Assembly: GCF_029784135.1 (NCBI RefSeq)
Contig: NC_073744.1
Coordinates: 14,054,929 to 14,118,928, forward strand
Origin: Toxorhynchites rutilus septentrionalis
Lineage: Eukaryota; Arthropoda; Insecta; Diptera; Culicidae
Reading direction: 5' to 3'
DNA: 64,000 nt
Shown piece by piece: positions 44,901-53,814 of the stretch; within the stretch, counting starts at the first letter, position 1, and each line of letters starts with the position of its first letter. The notes below the pieces were generated by a model, which was given only the letters and a program-made list of their open reading frames with translations, was not told the origin of the DNA and searched no databases. Both the position numbers and the translations under genes were made by a program.

Positions 44901-45984
44901 GTTGCCCAGGTACGACAACTGCGCGAGTACTTCGCAGAACGCGCCAACCAAAACGCGCTATACCGGGCTGTCTGCGCCGCCGACAGAGGATACAGCGCTC
45001 TGCACTTGGCGCAAGCGGAGTACCAACTCAACTGCAATCTGCAGACAGTGGAGGAGAAGATTGCAGCTTGGAAGCAGAAGGCAGTGCATGGTGCCCACCC
45101 CCATCAACTGGACCGGCCACACGTCGACAAGGCCGCATCTAATCTGTGGCTAACGCGTGGTGAACTCTCTTCAGTAGTAGAAGCCGACATGATAGCCATC
45201 CAGGACAGGATAATGCCGACGAGAAACTGCAGGCGGTACGTCTGGCATCAAGACGTTGATGACATTTGCCGGATGTGCCTTCAACCAGGTGAAAACATAG
45301 AGCACATTATGGGAGGCTGTCCCGTTTTGGCCAACGCAGCCTACACCGAGCGCCACAACAACGTGGCCCGTATTGTTCATCGACAACTGGCGCTCCAATG
45401 TGCTCTACTGGAAGACAACGTACCAAACTACCGGTACCTGCCTGCACCTGTCCTGGAAAATGACCGTTTCAAGCTGTACTGGGATCGCACTGTTCTGACC
45501 GACCTCTCGATCCACCACAACCGCCCAGATATAATGGTTTACGACAAGAGCGACCGCAAAGTCACCATCATCGATGTCGCTATTCCACTGAACCAGAATC
45601 TGGAGGAGACCCACGGTCGCAAAATCTGCAAGTACCGACCATTGGCCGTGGAGCTCAAGGAACTGTGGGGGCTAAGGGAGGTCCCAAGAATTGTTCCAGT
45701 CGTTCTCTCTGGAACTGGAATTATCCCGAAGACACTTCTGGAAGCGCTAAAGGTGTTGAACATCGAGAAGGAATTGGCCGGCATCCAAAAGTCGGTCATC
45801 CTTAGCACCTGCGCGATTGTCCGACAATTCCTCGGTCAGGACTAAAACAGCACGAGCATGCAGATACGTGCATTCCGCAGAGCCTAGTCCCCCTTTGGCA
45901 TTCAGAAGCCCGGGGGCAGGTGAAAATTCTGGCTAGGTTCGCCTAGTTAAGAAGTGAGATAAGTCTGCCAATCAAATAAATAAA
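41906..45984 (+). mobile_element. R4/Dong-like non-LTR retrotransposon, apparently full length (about 4.1 kb)
   Basis: One long ORF (42183-45845) encodes a C-terminal restriction-like endonuclease and a central reverse transcriptase, the single-ORF layout of R2/R4/Dong elements. A 5' leader of about 275 bp and a 3' UTR of about 130 bp flank the ORF. AAATAAATAAA stands immediately before the element (about 41893-41905) and at its 3' end (45974-45984). This fits insertion into a TAA/TAAA-type simple repeat, the target preference known for Dong. The ORF has no stop or visible frameshift, so this copy may be recent and competent. Confidence 0.85.
42183..45845 (+). CDS. R4/Dong-like polyprotein: reverse transcriptase plus PD-(D/E)XK-type endonuclease
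   Basis: This 1,220-residue protein would nick the genomic target and prime reverse transcription of its own RNA there. Residues 1-90 are Arg/Pro-rich. From residue 92, MWTHEMNEFVIRAYY may be a Myb-like DNA-binding helix set. RT motifs: KYRPITCLSS; the motif-A Asp in MAYIDYRKAYDS (M at 614); FQGDSFSPL (about 680); and the catalytic YMDD at 725-728, with KYLGF after it. A CCHC knuckle follows (C1029, C1032, H1041, C1046). The endonuclease-like signature is RPDIMVYD (1114 onward), IIDVA (Asp 1131) and a K-x3-KY block. The first ATG sits in a favourable AAAATGG context. The size fits the clade. The N-terminal CCHH finger of R2 is not apparent. Confidence 0.88.
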   Translation: MELRSRRILRMRSPEEGPRTGAGPGTGVRASGQRLEGDVQERATSRVQPEELPPHGNSSHRHHQRNAAPTRRVATVRRQSSTLVGTTRRRIMWTHEMNEFVIRAYYICTALETDMSGRPRILAMFEEAYPEFVGRLDQNAMNARRRAIVRNNMLSQTQVDEIKQQVQRELSSRTSRASDVSRRSSVRLSNSFASGARESAPVEATVQQPPEPEDPQPDQQLLRDLVFHYDEAISQFRDTDPLSRPRIPKLQHSRRLTSAVKLMNEHVLPLHLVDAENMEELQLKVYCAAVATAKSLGYRIRPRGGLLQHLRERREPPWRRRLEQRILNKRAAIGRLMAYKRGSRSAKLCRQVAVIVWPTELRQLGAHQLTEKLDTLVQQLSVLTKRLKRYSDSAKRQEQNRMFRDNEKAFYDHISDEKPDYREGLPDISDVTNFWAGIWETPVEHRDGQMWLRREEESCGEIGEMPAIIVGENDVREPSRYLRNWAAPGPDGVQNFWHKKLTVAHPKIAECFNKVLRDPHNLPEFATRGVTFLLPKDSNTLNPSKYRPITCLSSLYKILSSIITAKVSAHCEQHHIIAEEQKGCRKNTHGCKDQAIIDAAIVGQAVYNQRNLSMAYIDYRKAYDSIPHSFLVRVLELYKIDPVVVRFLQHAMRQWSTSLHLSDGENVLQSRTLQIKRGIFQGDSFSPLWFCLALNPLSRTLNRNGHGYKIRYGDGAHEEVTHTFYMDDLKVYADSRQRLGVAIRVVEDISRDICMEFGLDKCRCVHLLKGQLTESGGYEVYDGEFIRDMVRGESYKYLGFRQLTGIRHSDIKTELRDKFLSRVNCVLRTFLNAGNKVRAINTFAVPLLTFSFGVVKWSKTNLEDLERRMRKAFKEAGMHHPQSALERVSLPRKEGGLGIVDISALCVAQVRQLREYFAERANQNALYRAVCAADRGYSALHLAQAEYQLNCNLQTVEEKIAAWKQKAVHGAHPHQLDRPHVDKAASNLWLTRGELSSVVEADMIAIQDRIMPTRNCRRYVWHQDVDDICRMCLQPGENIEHIMGGCPVLANAAYTERHNNVARIVHRQLALQCALLEDNVPNYRYLPAPVLENDRFKLYWDRTVLTDLSIHHNRPDIMVYDKSDRKVTIIDVAIPLNQNLEETHGRKICKYRPLAVELKELWGLREVPRIVPVVLSGTGIIPKTLLEALKVLNIEKELAGIQKSVILSTCAIVRQFLGQD

Positions 45985-47999
45985 CAACGAATTTACGTAT
46001 TTTGAAAAAATGTCAAAGATATTGTATGAATTAATGAAGTATTTTTATAAGAAAATATTGAAGCACTATAGTATCAAGAGTTTTCACACGATGACAAAAA
46101 GTACAACTAAAAACTAGATCTCAAATCTGTGAGCGCAAACTATTATTACAATAATCGACCAAGCAGACGGAAGAAAGAGTTATCCCATTCACAGACACAC
46201 ATACATAAACACACACGTACACGTACTTGCAAACGACATTGGAATACAAATGGACTTTTATCAGATTTTAAAGTGTCTCCCTCCCTAGGTAACCTTGTAA
46301 TCGAGAGGCTCCGAGGCTAGCCGCTAATTGCGTGATCCCGGGTTCGGAGTCATCGTTGTTGTACGAATGAGGAATCGAGGAGAAGTTTTTAATGAAAGCA
46401 AGTCTCGATCCGGGGTCGGCTTCGATGGCCGATGAGCCATCGATGATGCTGCAGACATCGTATATAGGAATGGAAATTAAGAGCAATGGTGAAATTAGTA
46501 TAGTATTGTGTCCGTACTCTGGCGGCAAATAAATAACAATTTCTCACCACCACCACCGACTGAACCAATTATGGCGCGCAACTGCAGATTCTTGCCCCTG
46601 CTGAGCGTCGTCCCGAGGACCGGAAGGTATAATGGCCATAGTTAACCCAGAGAAATGGGAATTATTTGCAGCGAGAAATTTGTTCTAATGGTTGTTATAA
46701 CTCGCTTCGCTCTATTTCGGGTATTAAGATTTGTTGCTCAATCAATGTGCTGTTGTTTTGGGTTACCGAAAATATCCTAAACTTCGCCCACCCAACCGAA
46801 TGAAGAATAAGAAGATAGATTTTCCGCCGATTAGCTACAAAACCACCTTACGAAAGTCACACTGGTTCGGGTTGAGAAAATGTCCAGCCTTCCGGAACGG
46901 AACCGAAGGGATCCGATCCCCCCGAGGGGGGATGGGGAGAATAGGCCCATCGTCGTCCTTTTCCCCCCGGATGGGGAAACAATGGGGGACACATCATTCG
47001 GTTGATTGCAAATAAGCGGCGATGCGGCTATTCACAGATGATAAAACATTGAATTGAAGCAAATTTACGAAAAAAAACCTTGGGCACAAGAAAACGAGTG
47101 CAGATTTCCCCGGATTAGACCCAATTTGCTGGCTGGCCCACACCGGGTTTTGTTCTGGCATGTGGCACATAAAGTGCCTCGCAACGCATCGAAAGGTAAG
47201 TAGCGCAAAAGCTCTTTCATTCATTTGGAACAGAAAGCAAAGCGAAAGGACGAAATCCCGTAACATGAAGCACATCCACATATGGATGCGTGTATTTGTG
47301 TATTTTGAAGTGGAGTGTGCCTTCCACTTGTTCACTCCACGCTGCTGCTTCTCACGTAGAAGCCTAATAAAAAATGGAAAACGATTGGGTACTTCAAATA
47401 GGTTAATAATTTCTCCCTCCCCCCCATGCTACCAAACCAGTTCTGCTACTAGATCAAAGCGAGCGAAATGTTTAAATTGCTAATAGTCTGACGAAATAGG
47501 GTTAGTTCGGCTCTTCGCAGCATCCTTTCCGTTTGGGGGATTTAGCGCAGCAGGGGTTTCGGTTGGTTTGGAGCGATATCTCTTTCGTCACCCCTTCCAT
47601 GCTCGGGAGTTTTGGGTGAGGGGACCATTTTCAAGTTTTATGATATGAGATAGAGCTTGTTCTCGGATTATATAGTTTATAGATTCAGAAGAAGGAGAAG
47701 AAACAGGAGGGGGATGTCAAGTGGTGCAAAGATGGAACAAGATTGCCATTGTGAATTATTTGAGCACTTTCCGGAGAGAATGTGTCGGAGGGACGAAAGT
47801 TACATAGTTGTGCGACATTTCATTCAATTGGATTTTTCCGATCACGACTCTCGTATTAATATCATCTCTCAAGTGTAATCGATATATCTATCATTCATGA
47901 AAAGTTTCAATTTTACCTGGATAGGTGTTTGATTCGATTTTCCGTAGTTTGCTGACAGCTTGCTCTAGTTTCAATCTAAACTTTTTCATCAATTTTCCA
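45985..47999. other. unassigned low-copy region, no gene seen
   Basis: GC-balanced DNA with a short ACAC-rich stretch near 46195-46225. No recognisable exon. The last 12 bases (ATCAATTTTCCA, 47988-47999) form the target duplication of the SINE that follows. Confidence 0.35.
46286..46370 (+). repeat. possible tRNA-like sequence
   Basis: GGCTAGCCGCTAATTG followed by GATCCCGGGTTCGGAGTC looks like a degenerate Pol III A/B-box pair (B box GGTTCGGAGTC). The A-box spacing is short and no cloverleaf was convincing. AAATAAATAAC near 46529 could be a SINE tail. Confidence 0.2.
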
Positions 48000-48501
48000 A
48001 GGGGGTCTTCGTAGCCACTTGGTTACGCGTTCGCTTACCAAGCGATCGATCGTGAGTTCAAACTCAGGGCCCTCAATTGACCATCTTTGTGTTGTTATAG
48101 AATAACTACGTCCACGCAACCATCATCAGCGATGGAAATCGATCCACGGTGGAACAAAGATCGATTCATCCATACAACTGCTCTGCTCTGCAAGAAACAT
48201 CGGGCTGCTGTTCTATAAATAACTCAACAATGATCAATATCAACTGTCTCCGCTGTCCGGTCTGCTGAACAATGGAAGAACAGAAAGAAAACCCTTACGC
48301 CTAAATGGCTACTACTGTGTAATTTACCATAAAGTAATGGAACAGAAAACATAACGCCTAAATGGCTACTACTAACTACTGTGTAATTTACAATTTATAG
48401 AAACATAAACATATGTACATGTACACGATTAAACCCGGCTTTGTTACAGCTAAATACTAATGAGCCTAATAAATAAATGGGATAAAAAAAATAAAAAAAA
48501 A
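48000..48501 (+). mobile_element. tRNA-headed SINE, copy 2, with 12-bp TSD
   Basis: Flanked by ATCAATTTTCCA at 47988-47999 and 48502-48513. The A-box-like TAGCCACTTGG and B-box-like GAGTTCAAACTC are spaced as in a tRNA head. The body is the same as in the copy at 16631-17111 (GATCGATTCATCCATACAAC, GCAAGAAACATCGGGCTGCT). The 3' end is TGAGCCTAATAAATAAATGG followed by an A-rich tail. A short internal duplication (GCCTAAATGGCTACTACT twice) distinguishes it from copy 1. Confidence 0.88.
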
Positions 48502-48513
48502 ATCAATTTTCCA

Positions 48514-49330
48514 CGCTCCATTTATCCCACTGCACAGTAATTAACACCGCATTCGGTGGCTGCTGCGAGAAGATTTCTCTTCATTAAGCGAAAATACTTT
48601 CGCGATTCTTGGTTCGTTGCAGAATGCCAGCCATCGACACAGCTGTTTATTTATGCAGCTAAACTTCGCCTCAGCAGTGTCTGCGAATGTCTGCGGGATG
48701 AGCAAACATGTTTCACCTCGAGGAGCTGGTTGGGCGTTTAAAGCTGTCGATATCCAGCATGCTTCTTCCTAGAGGAACTTTGGCGATTCGGCAAAGATAT
48801 TTCCAGCCGCAAGAAAATACGCCACCGGGAGTAGATAGCGGAGAACGGAAACGGCGGAGGAATTGGCTGGCAGCGCAACTTTTGCTCGAAGTTGTAATGA
48901 ACATTTTCACCAAGCACCGATAAGTTTTATTAATACCGTGCAGCACACTGAAATAGGATATTCGGCTCGCAAGTAAGCGGGTAAGCTTGGGAATGCAGAC
49001 GAGGGCTGATTGTTCACGAAACGAAGGGAAGTCGTTAAGATTTGTCTTGGAAAAGCTACCGGGGTGTTGTTGTTTCTTACACCTTTATCTCGCTTCGACG
49101 GATTTTCTCCGGATCCGGAGTTTGGTTTTCAAGTTTAATGGTGTTGAGCGAAACAGATTCTCTATAAGTCGGAAAAGATCAACTACTGAAATGGCGCGAT
49201 TGTTGCTTTTATTGGTTTAGGTTTGTTATCTTTGCGCTGTTGTCGTAAAATGGAAACTTTCCAGGCGCTAAACGAATTACTTGTCATTATCTATTAATGA
49301 CAATGTGGCTGAGAAATGAAACAATATTAT
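48514..49330. other. unassigned low-copy region, no gene seen
   Basis: GC-balanced DNA with short frames on both strands (48556-49220). None resembles a known family. Confidence 0.35.
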
Positions 49331-49369
49331 ATATCTATTCTTTTTTGTTCCTATCGTTTTCTCTAGCCA

Positions 49370-50470
49370 ACGCTTCCTATTTCTAACAGTTCCTATTTCT
49401 AACGCTTCATATTCATAATTATTGCTATTCTAAATATTTCCTATTGTACTAACGCTTCCTATTTTCCTAACGTTTCCTATTTTGAAACGATCCCAGTTTT
49501 CCTTGGGCTTCCAATTTTCTACGCTTCCTATTTTCCCAACGCTTCCTATTTTTCTAATGCTTCCTTTTTTTCCTAACGCTTCCTTTTTTCATAACGCTTC
49601 CGTTTTTCATAACGCTTCCGGTTTCAAAACGCTTCTTATATCCCTAAAGCTTCCAATTTTTCGTACGTTTCCTATTTTCCTAGCGCTTCCAATTTTTCGA
49701 ACGTTGTTGATTTTCCTAACGCTTTTCCTAATGCTTCCTTTTTTCATAATGCTTCCGATCTTCCTAACGCTTCCGATTTTTTACGCCTCCTTTGTTTCTA
49801 ACGCTTCCTATTTTCCTAGAACTTCCTATTTTTCAAACGCTACCAGTTTCTATGACGCTTCCTTTTTTTCAAACGCTTCCACTTTTTCGAATATTTTTGA
49901 TTTTCCTAACGCCCCCATTTTTACCTAATGCTTCCTTTGTTCAGAACGCTTCCTTTTTCTCCTAACGCATCCTTTTTTCATAACACTTCCGTTCTTCATA
50001 ACGCTTCCGGTGTTCATAACGCTTCTTATTTTCCTAAAACTTTCTATTTTCCCAAATTTTCTAACGCTTCCTATTTTTCAACCGCTTCCAATTTTTCAAA
50101 CGTTTCCGGTTTCCCTAACACTTCCTATGTTCCCAACGTTTCCAATTTTCCTTACGTTGTTGATTTTTCTAACGCTCCCTATTTTCCTAACACTTTTCCT
50201 AATGCTTCCTTTTTTTATAACGCTTCCGATCTTCCTAACGCCTTCAATTGTTCATACGTTTCCGATTTTCATAACGCTTCCTATTTTCCTAAAGCTCCCA
50301 ATTTTTCTAATGCTTCCTTCTTCCGATTTTCCTAATGTTTTCGATTTTCCAAACGCTTTCAATTTTGTCTTATGCTGCTTTTTTTATACCTTTCGAATTT
50401 CCCTAACACTTTCTATTTCCTTTTATTACTATTTTCCCAACACTTCCTATTTTTCTAATGACCATTTTTC
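49370..50470. repeat. composite satellite, block A: CTAACGCTTCC-type units
   Basis: Irregular repeats of AACGCTTCCTATTTTCCT and close variants, about 18 bp each with some 9-bp steps. Long plus-strand frames (NASYFPN-like, LPIFLTLP-like) are simply the repeat translated. Confidence 0.85.
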
Positions 50471-50519
50471 AAACACTTCCCATTTTTTCCAACGCTATCT
50501 ATTCCTATATTTTCATGTT

Positions 50520-52205
50520 TCCATATTTTCATATTTTCATATTTTCACATTTTCATATTTTCATATTTTCGATTTTTACGATGTTTATAATTTTCACAAT
50601 TTTTAACAATTTCTATGATTTTTACGATTTTTACGATATTAACGATTTTCACAAATTTCACGAGTTTTACGATTTTTATGATTTTTACGATTTTTACGAT
50701 TTTTACGATTTTTACGATTTTTACGATTTTTACGATTTTTACGATTTTTACGATTTTTACGATTTTTACGATTTTTACGATTTTTACGATTTTTTTTTGG
50801 ATTTTTTGGATTTTTTGGATTTTTTGGATTTTTAGGATTTTTAGGATTTTTAGGATTTTTAGGATTTTTAGGATTTTTAGGATTTTTAGGATTTTTAGGA
50901 TTTTTAGGATTTTTAGGATTTTTAGGATTTTTAGGATTTTTAGGATTTTTAGGATTTTTAGGATTTTTAGGATTTTTAGGATTTTTAGGATTTTTTTGAT
51001 TTTTTTGATTTTTTGGATTTTTTGGATTTTTTGGATTTTTAGGATTTTTTGGATTTTTAGGATTTTTAGGATTTTTAGGATTTTTAGGATTTTTTGGATT
51101 TTTAGGATTTTTAGGATTTTTAGGATTTTTAGGATTTTTAGGATTTTTAGGATTTTTAGGATTTTTAGGATTTTTAGGATTTTTAGGATTTTTAGGATTT
51201 TTAGGATTTTTAGGATTTGTATGAGTTTTACGATTTTTATGATTTTTACGATTTTTAGGATTTTTAGGATTTTTAGGATTTTTAGGATTTTTAGGATTTT
51301 TAGGATTTTTAGGATTTTTAGGATTTTTAGGATTTTTAGGATTTTTAGGATTTGTATGAGTTTTACGATTTTTACGATTTTTAGGATTTTTAGGATTTTT
51401 AGGATTTTTAGGATTTTTAGGATTTTTAGGATTTTTAGGATTTTTAGGATTTTTAGGATTTTTAGGATTTTTAGGATTTTTTTGATTTTTTGGATTTTTT
51501 GGATTTTTTGGATTTTTAGGATTTTTTGGATTTTTAGGATTTTTAGGATTTTTTGGATTTTTAGGATTTTTAGGATTTTTAGGATTTTTAGGATTTTTAG
51601 GATTTTTAGGATTTTTAGGATTTTTAGGATTTTTAGGATTTTTAGGATTTTTAGGATTTTTAGGATTTTTAGGATTTTTAGGATTTTTAGGATTTTTAGG
51701 ATTTTTAGGATTTTTAGGATTTTTAGGATTTTTAGGATTTTTAGGATTTTTAGGATTTTTAGGATTTTTAGGATTTTTAGGATTTTTAGGATTTTTAGGA
51801 TTTTTAGGTTTTTTTTTGATTTTTAGGATTTTTAGGATTTTTAGGATTTTTAGGATTTTTAGGATTTTTAGGATTTTTAGGATTTTTAGGATTTTTAGGA
51901 TTTTTAGGATTTTTAGGTTTTTTTTGATTTTTTTGATTTTTTTGATTTTTTGGATTTTTAGGATTTTTAGGATTTTTAGGATTTTTAGGATTTTTAGGAT
52001 TTTTAGGATTTTTAGGATTTTTAGGATTTTTAGGATTTTTAGGATTTTTAGGATTTTTAGGATTTGTATGAGTTTTACGATTTTTACGATTTTTAGGATT
52101 TTTAGGATTTTTAAGATTTTTAGGATTTTAACGATTTTTACGATTTTGACGATTTTTATGATTTTCACCATTTTTAACAATTTCTACGATTTTACGATTT
52201 TCACA
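50520..52205. repeat. composite satellite, block B: 9-bp units GATTTTTAC then GATTTTTAG
   Basis: A short ATATTTTC zone leads into CGATTTTTA units (to about 50785), then roughly 1.3 kb of GGATTTTTA units with interspersed GGATTTTTT variants, returning to CGATTTTTA near 52075-52200. Higher-order copies are visible: TGTATGAGTTTTACGATTTT at about 51217, 51353 and 52066. As 9 is a multiple of 3, all frames stay open, giving artefactual RIF-repeat (plus) and KNP- or KIL-repeat (minus) frames of 400-500 codons. Confidence 0.95.
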
Positions 52206-52229
52206 AATTTCACGAGTATTGCGTTAAGA

Positions 52230-52510
52230 TGTAGGAATTGTTAAGAAAGTTGGAAGCATTTGAAAAAATTGGAAGCGTTACTAAAACAAGAACCGTTAGG
52301 AAAATCAAAGGCGTTAGGGTATTAGGAAACGATAGAAACATAGGAAGCGATAGAAAAATCGGAAGCATTAGGAATATTGGAAGCGTTTGGAAAAGTTAGG
52401 AAAATAAGAAGCGTAGGAAAAATCGGAAGCATTATGGAAATTGGAATCGTTGTGAAAAAAGGAGGCTGGTAGCGTTAGGAAAAAAGCAAGCGTTGAAGAA
52501 ATAGGAAATG
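52230..52510. repeat. composite satellite, block A': inverse of block A
   Basis: Units such as GGAAGCGTTAGGAAAA are the reverse complement of the CTAACGCTTCC units at 49370-50470, but diverged and far fewer. Confidence 0.8.
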
Positions 52511-52539
52511 TTAGGAAAATTCAAATCATAATTTTGTAA

Positions 52540-53200
52540 AACCAATAAAATTAAAAAATTCTAAAGATCTAAAGAATCTAAAAATGTAAAAGTCGCAAAA
52601 ATCGTACAAATCGTAAAAATCATAAAAATCGTTCAAATCGTTAAAATTATTAAAATTATAAAAATTGTAAAAATTGTAAAAATTGTAAAAATTTTAAAAA
52701 TTGTAAAAATTTTAAAAATTGCGGAAATTGTAAAAATCATAGAAATTATAAAAATTGTAAAAATTGTAAAAATTGTAAAAATTGTAAAAATTGTAAAAAT
52801 TGTAAAAATTGTAAAAATTGTAAAAATTGTAAAAATTGTAAAAATTGTAAAAATTGTAAAAATTGTAAAAATTGTAAAAATTGTAAAAATTGTAAAAATT
52901 GTAAAAATTGTAAAAATTGTAAAAATTGTAAAAATTGTAAAAATTGTAAAAATTGTAAAAATTGTAAAAATTGTAAAAATTGTAAAAATTGTAAAAATTG
53001 TAAAAATTGTAAAAATTGTAAAAATTGTAAAAATTGTAAAAATAGTAAAAATTGTAAAAATTGTAAATAATTGTAAAAATTGTAAAAATTTTAAAAAATT
53101 TTAAAATTGTAAAAATTGTAAAAATTGTATAAATTGTAAAAATTGTAAAAATTGTAAAAATTGTAAAAATTTCAAAATTTGTAAAGTTTATAAAATTTGT
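52540..53200. repeat. composite satellite, block B': (ATTGTAAAA)n
   Basis: 9-bp units ATTGTAAAA, preceded by AATCGTAAAA variants near 52600-52640. They are the reverse complement of the early CGATTTTTA units of block B with C changed to T. Copies are very regular from about 52750 to 53040. Confidence 0.92.
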
Positions 53201-53343
53201 AAAATTCGGGCCATAAATCGAATTATCGAAAACGATTTGCGTAGACGAGACAACATTTATTGTGTTGCTTTATTTTCTTCTGTTCCTTGGATGATGCACA
53301 ATGTCTAGTTTTCTAGATTATTTGACTTGTGAGGGTGTTGATA

Positions 53344-53812
53344 CAGGTAAACTTCGATATAACGTACATTTCACTTTCAAAATTGTCCGTTGTATCGAAT
53401 TGTACGTTATATCGAAGCAGAATAAAGTACTCACAAACGTAGTCTATAATACATTATCGTGTTGCTGTTTTAGTAAAGTTAATGAATAACTTCAATCAGA
53501 AGACGAAGCCAGCCTTTCTCATGATGTTTTCCTTCGTACTGTTGATTAAAGCTTAATTCATTTAGAATCCGGAATCACAAAACCAGCTGTATTTCGGGAT
53601 TGATTGAAAGTACAAAACTTGTTTTAACATCACAATACAGATAATTCATTGTTCTATCAGGAAAAAAATATTGAAAAATCTTTTCCTTTACATGTTGGAA
53701 ATGTGTACGTTATATCGAGGTAAAATGTACGTTATATCGAGTGACGTTATATCGAGTGACGTTATATCGAGGGTACGTTATAACGAGGGTACGTTCTATC
53801 GAAGTTTCCCTG
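53344..53812. mobile_element. pogo-like MITE, copy 2 (469 bp)
   Basis: The left end CAGGTAAACTTCGATATAAC and the reversed right end CAGGGAAACTTCGATAGAAC are flanked by TA (53342-53343 and 53813-53814). Internal sequence matches 32356-32809, including TTTCCTTCGTACTGTTGATT and the run of GTTATATCGAG units near the right end. One extra GTGACGTTATATCGA unit makes it longer than copy 1. Confidence 0.87.
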
Positions 53813-53814
53813 TA

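Noticed and set aside
42013..45808. Other open frames inside the R4-like element (both strands, up to 145 codons)
   Set aside because: They are shadows of the 1,220-codon RT/endonuclease ORF, which alone shows domain motifs.
49482..50606. Membrane-protein-like frames rich in Phe/Leu/Ile
   Set aside because: They are translation of the CTAACGCTTCC/TATTTTCC satellite block, not a transmembrane protein.
50615..52180. Very long open frames (RIF repeats on plus, KNP/KIL repeats on minus, 400-500 codons)
   Set aside because: They are the direct translation of a 9-bp satellite. The period is a multiple of three, so no stop can arise. There is no domain or plausible start context.
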